Assembly (NCBI GenBank): GCA_007116495.1
Contig: SKIJ01000016.1
Coordinates: 1-52,656, forward strand
Direction of reading: 5' to 3'
From: Cryomorphaceae bacterium
GTDB lineage: Bacteria > Bacteroidota > Bacteroidia > Flavobacteriales > Schleiferiaceae
Length of the DNA: 52,656 nt
The notes below the pieces were generated by a model. It saw nothing but the letters and a program-made list of their open reading frames with translations, ran no database searches and was not told the DNA's origin. Positions within the stretch are counted from its first letter, which is position 1; each line of letters opens with the position of its first letter. Below, piece after piece: positions 42,637-50,952 of the stretch. A program made the translations under genes and the position numbers.

Positions 42637-43872
42637 TTAATGGTTTGGTTTGTTCAGTTTAACCCTAAATTGCTTGCCATCAACACGTATATCTGCAACG
42701 TAAATCCCCGGTGACCATTGTGTGGTATTAATGGTTTTTTGTGTGGTAATGATTTCTTCGCTGTGTATGGGGCGTCCCGATGCATCAATTATTGTTACTT
42801 CAACGTCGTGGTTTGTAGTTTCAATGTAAAGGTAGTCTGAAAAGGGGTTGGGGTAGATGTTTACGAAGTCTTTGGTAATATTGTAAGAGGGTACGGTTGT
42901 AAGGTAGTGTTGGGTTAAAGGACTCAGATTTAGTCGGTGCAACTGCTGATCCACGTTGATGTTGGCAACCGACTGTGAAAAGGCTTCATTCGAAATAAAA
43001 ACATCCTTACCATTGGTTGTGGTAATGGCTTCAACTTGATGAAATGGTAGGTTTAGGCCAATTTTTCTTTTGTTGCCACCAAAGAAATCGTCTGATTGAT
43101 AATCGTAAAGAAGATAGATGAATGGCTGAAGGATAATGGAATACCCACAAAGAGCAATAAATCGCTCATCTTCTAAAAATGTAGCACCCGTAATCATACC
43201 CTGTACGTTTAAACTGTCTTTAAACCGCGCCACATACGTTCCCGGTATTTTGGGTAAGGTATAAATGCTTGACGATTGCCGGTTCCATTCTTTGGTAAAG
43301 AGATAGATGCTGTCGCGAGAAACAATCATAGCTTCGCAGTCAAAGTCGGTATTATTGGGGCCACTTGGTACCGGATTTGGCTGTAGTTCATAAGAAAACC
43401 ACATGGTGTCGATGATGGGCTCTTTGATGAGAAAGCTTTGTTTCTCAATGCGTAAAATGTGCAAATCAGTTCGGTTTCCATTGGCGTTATTTCCAAAATC
43501 ACCCACGTAAATATGGGTGCTGTCTTGGGCAATTTCTTCCCAGTCGGTATTGCTGGTTCCTGGCAGTGGGTAGGGGTCTATCACTCCTAAATCGTTGGTG
43601 TCGAGCCGGTAGATGTTGGTATCGCGATGGTCATTGTGCGTCCACATGTACTGATTAAAGGTGATGAGTCCCGAGGTTTCGTCCATTACAGAGGGAAGTA
43701 GCCACGAGTGCTCTGTACTAATAGAGGTTTGAGTGTACACGCAGCTGCCATCGTTCACGGTAGCTTGTGGATTGTAATTAGATGCTAAGGGATCTGTGCA
43801 TCCGTGCACTTGTGCATATGCGGTTTGCTGTATAGCGAAAAGAATATTTAAGATTACAAGTGTACGTATCAC
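42637..43872 (-). CDS. Beta-propeller-like secreted protein with T9SS type A sorting domain
   Basis: A 411-residue protein beginning with GTG, chosen because it gives the whole signal peptide (cleaved near A-Y-A-Q). The mature N-terminus has G-C25-T-D-P-L-A-S-N-Y-N-P, then D-G-S-C44-V-Y, a short motif seen in many marine Bacteroidota surface proteins. The body matches the lipoprotein gene that follows (M-D-E-T-S-G-L, T-H-N-D, D-W-E-E-I, V-G-D-F-G-N-N, F-D-C-E-A-M). The end, I-Y-P-N-P-F-S-D-Y-L-Y-I through G-I-Y-V-A-D-I and a basic tail, is a T9SS type A domain. It starts 13 bp after the UpxY gene. Confidence 0.84.
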   Translation of the reverse strand: MIRTLVILNILFAIQQTAYAQVHGCTDPLASNYNPQATVNDGSCVYTQTSISTEHSWLLPSVMDETSGLITFNQYMWTHNDHRDTNIYRLDTNDLGVIDPYPLPGTSNTDWEEIAQDSTHIYVGDFGNNANGNRTDLHILRIEKQSFLIKEPIIDTMWFSYELQPNPVPSGPNNTDFDCEAMIVSRDSIYLFTKEWNRQSSSIYTLPKIPGTYVARFKDSLNVQGMITGATFLEDERFIALCGYSIILQPFIYLLYDYQSDDFFGGNKRKIGLNLPFHQVEAITTTNGKDVFISNEAFSQSVANINVDQQLHRLNLSPLTQHYLTTVPSYNITKDFVNIYPNPFSDYLYIETTNHDVEVTIIDASGRPIHSEEIITTQKTINTTQWSPGIYVADIRVDGKQFRVKLNKPNH

Positions 43873-43885
43873 AATAGTTGTGGTG

Positions 43886-44374
43886 TTACTTTACGGTTTT
43901 TATTTGTGTACGTTGCACAGTTGCAACCAATGCGATATTCAATCCTTCTAATTCGATGCGTGCTTTCTTTTTGTTAACGGAGAGAACTTTTCCTGTTTTG
44001 GTGTGGAACGGGCCTCCGTCAACTTTCACTGTCATGCCTGGCTTGAGGTGCTCAACTTCAATCTTGTCTTCGTGGTGGTGTTCGAGGAAGTTTTGCAAAG
44101 CTATCATTTCCTCATCTCGAATAACTGCTGGTTTTCTCAACCAGTAAACAAAATTTACGACGCCGGGAACATCCAATACTTTATGCCTTTCCTGTTCGCG
44201 ACACCGAACAAAAACGTAGGAGGGAATAACCACCATTTCAACCCATTTTTTTCGATCAGACCACTGACGTAGCTGTTTTTGAACCGGGCAGTAAGAAGTG
44301 ATGCCTCGTTTCTCCATTAAATCGGCGGTTTTCTTTTCGTTTCGCGGTTTGGTGTATACGACGTACCAATTCAT
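43886..44374 (-). CDS. UpxY family transcription antiterminator (NusG paralogue)
   Basis: A 162-residue NusG-like protein starting at the ATG ending at 44374 (M-N-W-Y-V-V-Y-T-K-P-R-N-E-K-K, the usual UpxY opening). The NGN domain covers about 1-95 (V-I-P-S-Y-V-F-V-R near 52), and a KOW-like part follows with P-G-M-T-V-K-V-D-G-G-P-F and G-K-V. UpxY proteins load on RNA polymerase near the promoter and prevent early termination in long capsule operons. Here it heads an operon of two surface proteins with no glycan gene. A promoter element lies 59 bp upstream. Confidence 0.88.
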   Translation of the reverse strand: MNWYVVYTKPRNEKKTADLMEKRGITSYCPVQKQLRQWSDRKKWVEMVVIPSYVFVRCREQERHKVLDVPGVVNFVYWLRKPAVIRDEEMIALQNFLEHHHEDKIEVEHLKPGMTVKVDGGPFHTKTGKVLSVNKKKARIELEGLNIALVATVQRTQIKTVK

Positions 44375-44433
44375 AAGTTGTGTTTTTCGTGTGGTATTCA
44401 CATGTGTTGTAAATCACAAAAAAATACCAATTA

Positions 44434-44441
44434 CAAAGATA
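44434..44441 (-). promoter_or_regulatory. Promoter -7 element, UpxY operon
   Basis: Minus-strand TATCTTTG, 59 bp before the ATG ending at 44374, leaving a leader of about 55 nt in which an UpxY-type loading site could lie. Confidence 0.4.
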
Positions 44442-44523
44442 CATATACGGGAAACCTTCACCTAAGAAATTAAGCTGAAAATTATTCGCAACTCATAAGC
44501 TAGTGCGGTTTTGTTTTGCTCGG

Positions 44524-45291
44524 CTAATTATTGACATATAGTGTTAAACCATCATAAGCCAGAGTCATGCCTTGGGGTAATTGAACTGATTCGTGGCGCC
44601 CAAGGTGGTGACTTATGTGAGTAAAATACGTTTTTTTGGCACCAATATCTTTTGCCAATTGAATAGCTTCGCTAAGAGTAAGATGAGAATGATGGGGCTT
44701 GTGGCGGAGTGCATTTAGTATCAGAACATCCAAGTTTTTGAGTTTTTGTTTTTCGCTCTCCGGAAGCGTGTGAACATCTGTAAGATAAGCAATGTCACTA
44801 ATTCTAAACCCCAATACGGGCAGGCTGCCGTGCCATGCTCGAATGGGGGTTATTTTAGTTTGGTTTACAAAAAAAGGCGATTCGTTAATTGTGGTCAACG
44901 CAAAGGACGGAGCGCCAGGATACTTTTTTTCGGCAAACGCGTAGGAAAACTGCTGGCGAAGTCGTTCCTGAACATTAGCTTCTGCATAAACAGGAAACGC
45001 TGATTTATTTTGGTGAATCAATGGTCGTAAATCGTCCATGCCGGCTGTGTGATCTTGGTGGGCATGGGTCATCAACACTGATGTGGGCATTGGAAGGGGC
45101 GTGCGTAATAACTGTGAGCGTAAGTCTGGACCGGCATCAATTAAGATGGATTGTTTGTCCACCGATATGAGCACACTGCTTCGCAAGCGTTTGTCGCGTG
45201 CATCTTTACTTTTGCATACGTCACAGCAGCAGTTTATTACCGGAACACCTTGCGACGTTCCTGTTCCTAAAAAATTTAATACCAACGCCAT
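44524..45291 (-). CDS. MBL-fold metallo-hydrolase, PhnP-like
   Basis: A 255-residue metallo-beta-lactamase-fold hydrolase. The metal motif H76-A-H-Q-D80-H81 is intact. Near the N-terminus, G-T-S-Q-G-V-P-V-I-N-C-C-C-D-V-C (C21-C26) resembles the structural zinc site of PhnP, a cyclic ribose phosphodiesterase. Other PhnP-like landmarks are I-L-I-D-A-G-P-D and T-H-I-S-H-H-L-G-R-H near 220. A phosphodiesterase role is likely, the substrate unknown; no phosphonate genes are near. It is divergent from the unknown gene at 45444. Confidence 0.85.
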   Translation of the reverse strand: MALVLNFLGTGTSQGVPVINCCCDVCKSKDARDKRLRSSVLISVDKQSILIDAGPDLRSQLLRTPLPMPTSVLMTHAHQDHTAGMDDLRPLIHQNKSAFPVYAEANVQERLRQQFSYAFAEKKYPGAPSFALTTINESPFFVNQTKITPIRAWHGSLPVLGFRISDIAYLTDVHTLPESEKQKLKNLDVLILNALRHKPHHSHLTLSEAIQLAKDIGAKKTYFTHISHHLGRHESVQLPQGMTLAYDGLTLYVNN

Positions 45292-45357
45292 ACAAAACTG
45301 TTGTCGTAGTGGTTGTGTTGTGTTTTACCTCCTTTGCACTAATCTATTTTGAGAAGC

Positions 45358-45365
45358 CAAATGTA
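45358..45365 (-). promoter_or_regulatory. Promoter -7 element, MBL-fold hydrolase gene
   Basis: Minus-strand TACATTTG, 66 bp before the ATG ending at 45291, back to back with the next element. Confidence 0.4.
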
Positions 45366-45409
45366 AGGTTAAAACCCAGAATTCCTTGTAAGGTTGATGA
45401 TTGACTCAT

Positions 45410-45417
45410 TACCTTTG
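45410..45417 (+). promoter_or_regulatory. Promoter -7 element, conserved unknown gene at 45444
   Basis: TACCTTTG, 26 bp before the ATG, with TTG at 45386-45388, 21 bp upstream, in the expected -33 position. This is the most complete promoter in the window. Confidence 0.55.
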
Positions 45418-45443
45418 TTTCGATATTTAAATACAAGAAACAC

Positions 45444-46865
45444 ATGGATCGCTACATCCTTACCACTCAGCAAAAAGCATTAAAAATAAACCTAGATCGT
45501 TCCATTTACGGAACGTTTTCAGAAATTGGTGCCGGCCAGGAAGTTGTTCGTCATTTTTTTCGAGCTGGCGCTGCTTCAGGCACAGTAGCAAAAGCCATGT
45601 CGGCATACGATAAGGATTTTTCGGATGCTATTTACGGTACGGAAGACGATGGGCGATACGTAACTGAACCGAGATTGCGCAAAATGCTATCGCAAGAGTA
45701 TCGCTTAATGGTAGAGCGTATTGCCGAGGATAAAATGCCTAATACGTGCTTTTTTGCGTTTTCTAATACGGTAGCAACCATCGATTTTACTAAGCGCTAC
45801 AAAGGTCATGGATGGATGGGGTGTAAATTTCAATTAGCACCCGACCGTGAGCCTAATGAAGTCATCATCCATATGAGGATGAAAGAAAATGAATCGACCT
45901 TGCAGCAGGAAACCATTGGTATTATGGGGGTTAATCTCATTTATGCCTGTTACCATATTCACAGCGACCCCAACGAAATGCTGCGCGCGCTTTACGACAA
46001 CATTTCCATCGATAAAGTAGAAATCGATATGGTTCATATGTCAGGTCTTGATTTTAAACACGTTGATAACCGATTACTGAGTTTGCAATTGGTTAAAAAC
46101 GGGTTCACCAATGCGGTAATTTTTGGGCCGCAAGGAAACAACCTCCTGCCCGCTGGTTTGCTCTATAAAAAGCACATCCTTACCATTCGCGGAAGTTTTA
46201 GGCCGGTTACTCGTGTAAATATGGACATGATACAAAGCGGTTACAAGCTCTTCCTAGATGATCCTCGTGTCAATAAAGATAATGTTGAGGTTTTATTTGA
46301 AATCACACTCAATAACCTTAAGGCCGAAGGAGAAATTGATGAACAAGATTTTGTAGATAGAGCGGAAATTTTGTGTTCTTTAGGACAAAAGGTATTGATA
46401 TCTAACTTTCCACAGTATTATAAACTAGTTCATTACTTTGACGAATTTACCCGTGCCCGGATGGGGCTTATCATGGGGCTGAGTAACTTAGAAGATGTGT
46501 TTGACGAAAAGTACTATCGATCATTACCGGGAGGTATTCTCGAAGCTATGGGAGTGATGTTCTCCAGGGATTTAAAAGTATATGTATATCCTGTAAAAAA
46601 TCAAGAAACTAATCAAGTTGATGATATTCAAACGTTAAACGTTCATCCTCGATTACGTCCGTTGTTTGAGTATATGACTTACAACGGGAGGATTAAAGAC
46701 ATTAAAAATTACGACCCCGATATACTCGATATTTTCAGTCGTGAAGTGCTCCGTAAGATTCGCGAAGAGGAAAGTGGCTGGGAAGAATGTTTGCCCGAAT
46801 ACGTCGATGAAATCATAAAACAAAAGCAGTTGTTCGGGTATAAAAAAGAAAATGTAGAACAGTAG
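45444..46865 (+). CDS. Conserved cytoplasmic protein of unknown function
   Basis: A 473-residue soluble protein without signal peptide or membrane helix. Near the N-terminus it has a distinctive conserved-looking stretch: Y-G-T-F-S-E-I-G-A-G-Q-E-V, then F-F-R-A-G-A-A-S-G-T-V-A-K and M-S-A-Y-D. Later landmarks are F-A-F-S-N-T-V-A-T-I-D-F, G-W-M-G, I-F-G-P-Q-G-N-N-L-L-P and R-S-L-P-G-G-I-L-E-A-M-G. I recognise this as a family widespread in Bacteroidota and some other phyla, with inconsistent automated names and no experimental function I can cite. I see no nucleotide-binding P-loop. Confidence 0.8.
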   Translation: MDRYILTTQQKALKINLDRSIYGTFSEIGAGQEVVRHFFRAGAASGTVAKAMSAYDKDFSDAIYGTEDDGRYVTEPRLRKMLSQEYRLMVERIAEDKMPNTCFFAFSNTVATIDFTKRYKGHGWMGCKFQLAPDREPNEVIIHMRMKENESTLQQETIGIMGVNLIYACYHIHSDPNEMLRALYDNISIDKVEIDMVHMSGLDFKHVDNRLLSLQLVKNGFTNAVIFGPQGNNLLPAGLLYKKHILTIRGSFRPVTRVNMDMIQSGYKLFLDDPRVNKDNVEVLFEITLNNLKAEGEIDEQDFVDRAEILCSLGQKVLISNFPQYYKLVHYFDEFTRARMGLIMGLSNLEDVFDEKYYRSLPGGILEAMGVMFSRDLKVYVYPVKNQETNQVDDIQTLNVHPRLRPLFEYMTYNGRIKDIKNYDPDILDIFSREVLRKIREEESGWEECLPEYVDEIIKQKQLFGYKKENVEQ

Positions 46866-46867
46866 TG

Positions 46868-47020
46868 TTAATCGTTTTGTTGCTTTGATCGTCGGCAACG
46901 CTCACTGCAATAGATCACATTTTCCCAATCACGTGCCCATTTTTTGCGCCAGCTAAAAGGTCGTTTGCAAATCGGACATTTTTTTTCCGGTAGGCCTTTT
47001 TTGGATGTTGGTTTTACCAT
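46868..47020 (-). CDS. DUF2256 zinc-finger-like small protein
   Basis: A 50-residue protein on the minus strand, convergent with the preceding gene after only 2 bp. It reads M-V-K-P-T-S-K-K, then K-C15-P-I-C18 with R-P-F-S-W-R-K-K-W, and Y-C38-S-E-R-C42-R-R. The C-x-x-C ... C-x-x-x-C spacing with the R-P-F-x-W-R-K-K-W core is the DUF2256 signature. Basic composition and four cysteines suggest a small zinc protein that may bind nucleic acid. DUF2256 genes are often found near photolyase or cryptochrome genes; none is here. Confidence 0.88.
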   Translation of the reverse strand: MVKPTSKKGLPEKKCPICKRPFSWRKKWARDWENVIYCSERCRRSKQQND

Positions 47021-47113
47021 AACCTAAAAACGGTTCATCAACAATAATTGTTTTTTTTTGCGCTTATCGCGTTGTTTCTTTGTTCTTTTAAATAATGCGA
47101 GCAGCAATTAATT

Positions 47114-47947
47114 ATGGAAGACAAAACCATTAATGCCTCCGGATACTTGATGAGCCTCAAACATCCTATGGTTATGGGAATCATCAATGTTACCCCAGAT
47201 TCGTTTTACGCCGGAAGCAGAGTGTCATCAGCCGATGAGGTGGTTGATAAAGCGGATGCCATGCTTCGTGAAGGTGCTGATATGCTCGACTTAGGCGCAC
47301 AATCTACAAGGCCGGGAGCTCAAATTATCAGTGAAAAAGATGAGTGGGAACGGTTATCTAATGTTCTTCCAAGGTTAATTAAAGCGTTTCCTCAAGCAGT
47401 TATCTCTATAGATACCTTTTATGCATCCGTTGCTCGTAAGGCGGTTGAATGCGGAGTGTCCATCGTGAATGATGTAAGCGGTGGCCGTATGGATGAAAAA
47501 ATGTTTTCAACAGTTGCCGAACTGCGGGTTCCTTACATTTTGATGCACTCGCGTGGAAATGCTCAAACCATGCAAGCCCTCACCAATTATGATGACGTGG
47601 TTGAAGATGTTCTCCGTTTTTTCCATCAAAAGATAGATGCACTGCGTAGGTTAGGGCACTCCGATATCATTGTAGATCCGGGTTTTGGCTTTGCAAAAAC
47701 ACCTCAGCAAAGCTTTGATTTATTGCGCGCCATCGATGCGTTAAGCATCTTAGATGTACCCATGCTCGCCGGGGTGTCGCGAAAGTCGATGGTCTATAAA
47801 ACATTGGGTGTTCAACCAGAGGATGCTTTACATGGAACTACGGCATTACATATGTGGTGTCTTTTACAAGGTGTGCGTATATTGCGGGTCCACGATGTTA
47901 CTGCAGCAAAACATGTTGTAGAAATGCACAAACAGTTATGTGGATAG
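47114..47947 (+). CDS. folP: Dihydropteroate synthase
   Basis: A 277-residue TIM-barrel enzyme joining p-aminobenzoate and the pterin pyrophosphate in folate synthesis. It shows M-G-I-I-N-V-T-P-D-S-F near residue 21, D-L-G-A-Q-S-T-R-P-G-A (the pterin loop), I-V-N-D-V-S-G-G, I-I-V-D-P-G-F-G-F-A-K-T and G-V-S-R-K-S. It supplies the pathway that pabB (12852) feeds. Its last 10 bp overlap cdaA, which is a frequent pairing in Bacteroidota. Confidence 0.96.
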   Translation: MEDKTINASGYLMSLKHPMVMGIINVTPDSFYAGSRVSSADEVVDKADAMLREGADMLDLGAQSTRPGAQIISEKDEWERLSNVLPRLIKAFPQAVISIDTFYASVARKAVECGVSIVNDVSGGRMDEKMFSTVAELRVPYILMHSRGNAQTMQALTNYDDVVEDVLRFFHQKIDALRRLGHSDIIVDPGFGFAKTPQQSFDLLRAIDALSILDVPMLAGVSRKSMVYKTLGVQPEDALHGTTALHMWCLLQGVRILRVHDVTAAKHVVEMHKQLCG

Positions 47948-48711
47948 GAGATTGGACATTGCTTGTTGATGTTTTTTTGGTGGTTTTGCTCTTAGCAATC
48001 GCCTTTTTTTATGTGCGCAGAACAGTGCTGGCCAACCTATATCTTCTGATTATTGCCTTGTTTTTGCTCTCCGAAATAGTTGAATTTGTTGGTTTTAGAT
48101 TGTTTTCTGATTTAATAGGGTGGGGTCTCCAGTTAGCTGTTATTGCGTTACTCATAGTATTTCAACCGGAATTGCGAAAGCTGTTTTTGCGTTTTTCCTC
48201 TATTGATATGCGCTTGAAAAACTGGTTTAACAGAAGAAAAATTAGCGCAAAGCGTCAAAAGATGGAGAAGGAGATTAATTGGGAGCCGGTCATTACAGCC
48301 ATCCAAAATATGCAATCGGAGCGCATTGGTGCAATATTCATCATTGCTCGTAAAAGCCCTTTGTCTTACTACGCCGAAAGCGGTGTGCTAATGGATGCAC
48401 AAATCAATGCGCGCCTTTTGGAATCTATCTTTCAACCCCAAAGCCCACTTCACGATGGGGCGGTTATCATAAAAAACAACCGTATTGTTTCTGCAAGTGC
48501 CATTCTTCCGGTCAGTGAAGGACAGGCCATTTCCGGTCGCAAGGGTCTTAGGCATCGAGCGGCTATTGGGTTGGTGGAGCGAACGGATGCCATCGCAATA
48601 GTTCTCAGTGAAGAAACGGGAAAGCTATTTCTTGCTCACGATGAATACATAGAAGAAGATATTTCCGTGGAAAGTCTTCGTAAACGATTAAAATTACTTT
48701 TCGATATTTAA
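47938..48711 (+). CDS. cdaA: Diadenylate cyclase CdaA
   Basis: A 257-residue enzyme making cyclic di-AMP from two ATP. I use the ATG at 47938 (M-W-I-G-D-W); the longer frame lies inside folP. Three N-terminal membrane helices (about 6-25, 30-50, 58-77), a short coiled segment (about 95-115), then the DAC domain with D173-G-A and R205-H-R, the catalytic motifs, both intact. The product regulates potassium and osmolyte transport and cell-wall homeostasis in other bacteria. It overlaps folP by 10 bp and is followed 17 bp later by the DUF4197 gene. Confidence 0.95.
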   Translation: MWIGDWTLLVDVFLVVLLLAIAFFYVRRTVLANLYLLIIALFLLSEIVEFVGFRLFSDLIGWGLQLAVIALLIVFQPELRKLFLRFSSIDMRLKNWFNRRKISAKRQKMEKEINWEPVITAIQNMQSERIGAIFIIARKSPLSYYAESGVLMDAQINARLLESIFQPQSPLHDGAVIIKNNRIVSASAILPVSEGQAISGRKGLRHRAAIGLVERTDAIAIVLSEETGKLFLAHDEYIEEDISVESLRKRLKLLFDI

Positions 48712-48728
48712 CTCTAATCAAAATCAAA

Positions 48729-49475
48729 ATGAAACGAAGACTCCTTTTAATTCCATTCTTAATCGGTGTGTTACATCTGATCAGTGCTTGTGAAGAGCTG
48801 TACTATTTCACCAAACAAATGGAGCCTATGACTCAACCAATAACTCAAACAGAAATTGCCAGTGGTATGCGGGAATCTTTGGTTGTGGGCGCTCAAAATG
48901 CGGTAAAGGACCTATCTGCTGAAGGTGGTTTTTATAATAACGACCTGCTGCGCATTCCCTTCCCGCCTGAGGCACAACGTATGGAGAATGCTTTAAGAAA
49001 TATTGGGATGGGTTCCGCTGTGGATCGTTTTGTGGAAACATTAAATCGAAGTGCGGAGGTTGCAACTGAAAAGGCGTTGGGCATATTTACATCTGCTGTC
49101 CGTCAAATGACGTTCAATGATGTCATGGAAATTTTTATAGGACCGGAAGATGCTGCCACCCAATTCCTGGTGCGTACTACCTCAGACTCCCTTCGTACGG
49201 CGTTTATGCCCCCGGTTCGCAGTGCTATAGATGAAGTAGAGTTAACCGCAGTGTGGAATCCATTGGTAAATGCGTACAACCAAATTCCGTTTGTCACGGA
49301 AGTCAATCCAAGCCTTGAGGATTATATTGTACAAAAGGCCATGGACGGGTTATTCATGTCGGTTGCCAGAGAAGAAGCATTGATCAGAGAAAATCCCCAA
49401 GCACGAGCCAATGATCTTCTTCGCAGAGTGTTTGGTGAGCGTGATCGCCGCCTAGAGGAACAAGAACAACCTTGA
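48729..49475 (+). CDS. DUF4197 family lipoprotein
   Basis: A 248-residue protein with a signal peptide ending in lipobox I-S-A-C (about residue 21), so a lipoprotein. The mature part is helical and contains G-F-Y-N-N-D-L-L-R-I-P-F-P-P-E-A and N-R-S-A-E-V-A-T-E-K-A, hallmarks of DUF4197. The function is unknown. The C-terminus is a charged tail of E and R. It lies between cdaA and the symporter with gaps of 17 and 1 bp, so it is likely in the same operon. Confidence 0.88.
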   Translation: MKRRLLLIPFLIGVLHLISACEELYYFTKQMEPMTQPITQTEIASGMRESLVVGAQNAVKDLSAEGGFYNNDLLRIPFPPEAQRMENALRNIGMGSAVDRFVETLNRSAEVATEKALGIFTSAVRQMTFNDVMEIFIGPEDAATQFLVRTTSDSLRTAFMPPVRSAIDEVELTAVWNPLVNAYNQIPFVTEVNPSLEDYIVQKAMDGLFMSVAREEALIRENPQARANDLLRRVFGERDRRLEEQEQP

Positions 49476-49476
49476 T

Positions 49477-50907
49477 TTGCATACGGTAGACTACATCATA
49501 TTCATTTTTTATTTTTTCGGAATGATGGCCTTTGGCCTTTATTTTTTTCGAAAGAACAAGCATTCAGATGAATATTATGTAGGCGGCAGATCCATTAATT
49601 TTTGGCACATTGGTTTATCGGCCGTGGCCACAGATGTAGGCGGAGGCTTTTCTATAGGTCTTGGAGGTCTAGGATTTATTATGGGGTTATCCGGTTCGTA
49701 CTTGCTGTTCACCGGGTTAATAGGTGCATGGATGAGTGCGGTATTACTTATCCCAAGAGTTAAGAATTTGTCTACCCTAGAAAATTTTCGCACTTTCCCT
49801 CAATTTTTTGGTCATCATTATGGTGTCCGTGTAGCCTTAGTAGCAGGCATCATCAGTGCAATAGGTTATCTGGGGTTCACAAGTTCGCAACTGCTTGGCG
49901 GCACTAAGTTAGCAACCGCTGCCTTTCCAGAAACAAACCCACAAACGCTCTTACTTTTTATGGGTGGTATTGCTGTGGCATATACTGTATTAGGAGGGTT
50001 AAAAGCAGTGATTTACACAGATACAGTTCAGTGGTTGCTTTTATTGGTCGGACTCATTTTTATAGGCTTGCCTTTGGCTTATCATGCTGTAGGTGGCTGG
50101 GCATCAATAAGCACAGTGTTACCTCCTGAACACTTTAGTATGACCAATGTCTCGTTTGTTCAACTGCTTAATTGGGGCGTAACCATCATTCCCATTTGGT
50201 TTATCGGAATGACGCTCTACCAACGCATCTATGCCGCACGGGATGAGGCTTCCGCTAAAAAAGCATGGTACTTGGCCGGTCTTTTAGAATGGCCGGTGAT
50301 GGCATTTATGGGTACTGCTTTGGGAATGCTGAGCCGTGTGGCTTATGAATTAAATATGTTTGCTGCCAAGGGGTATGCCGTTGGTTCGGGAATGGATGAG
50401 GAAATGGGGCTGCCTTTATTGTTAGTTGATATTCTTCCTGCAGGGTTGTTAGGTGTTATGTTGGCGGCTTATTTTTCGGCGATTCTTTCAACTGCAGACA
50501 GCTGTTTGATGGCCGCGTCAGGTAATGTTACCACGGATTTGTTCGGAGCATTCATTCCCAAACACTTGAGAGCAGAATTACGCGCTGGTCAACTGGTAAC
50601 GTTGTTATTGGGTGCTGTTGCAGTCTTATTAGCTTGGAAACTGGAAAATGTGTTGGACATCATGCTTCAGTCATATGCCGTAATGGTTGGCGGTTTACTC
50701 GTTCCCACCATCGCTATTATTGCCGGAAAAAAAGGTCAACCGAACGCAGCATTGGCAGCCATTATAGGTGGTGGTGGTTCTACGCTGCTCTTTCAACAGA
50801 TTCAATTTTCACCCTTTGGTTTAGATCCGCTGTTCTTTGGTTTACTGATATCCGTTACCGCTTTTGCTATCGTTAATAAGTGGTATAAACGTGTTGTTTA
50901 TAGCTAA
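49477..50907 (+). CDS. Sodium:solute symporter family protein
   Basis: A 476-residue SSS-family transporter with about 13 helices. It starts at TTG (49477): L-H-T-V-D-Y-I-I-F-I-F-Y begins helix 1, and the first ATG in frame is already inside that helix. Family motifs are Y-Y-V-G-G-R-S-I-N, A-T-D-V-G-G-G-F-S-I-G, Y-T-V-L-G-G-L-K-A-V and A-A-Y-F-S-A-I-L-S-T-A-D-S-C-L-M-A-A-S. The substrate is not readable. It follows cdaA and the DUF4197 gene by one base, so a link with osmotic control by c-di-AMP is possible but is inference. Confidence 0.9.
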   Translation: MHTVDYIIFIFYFFGMMAFGLYFFRKNKHSDEYYVGGRSINFWHIGLSAVATDVGGGFSIGLGGLGFIMGLSGSYLLFTGLIGAWMSAVLLIPRVKNLSTLENFRTFPQFFGHHYGVRVALVAGIISAIGYLGFTSSQLLGGTKLATAAFPETNPQTLLLFMGGIAVAYTVLGGLKAVIYTDTVQWLLLLVGLIFIGLPLAYHAVGGWASISTVLPPEHFSMTNVSFVQLLNWGVTIIPIWFIGMTLYQRIYAARDEASAKKAWYLAGLLEWPVMAFMGTALGMLSRVAYELNMFAAKGYAVGSGMDEEMGLPLLLVDILPAGLLGVMLAAYFSAILSTADSCLMAASGNVTTDLFGAFIPKHLRAELRAGQLVTLLLGAVAVLLAWKLENVLDIMLQSYAVMVGGLLVPTIAIIAGKKGQPNAALAAIIGGGGSTLLFQQIQFSPFGLDPLFFGLLISVTAFAIVNKWYKRVVYS

Positions 50908-50952
50908 GCAAAAACGCTGAGACCATGAAAACAGTCGTGAAAATTAAATCCA

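Noticed and set aside
47854-47937. Longer N-terminus for cdaA
   Set aside because: The extension is cysteine-rich, lies wholly inside folP in another frame, and precedes a normal CdaA start at 47938.
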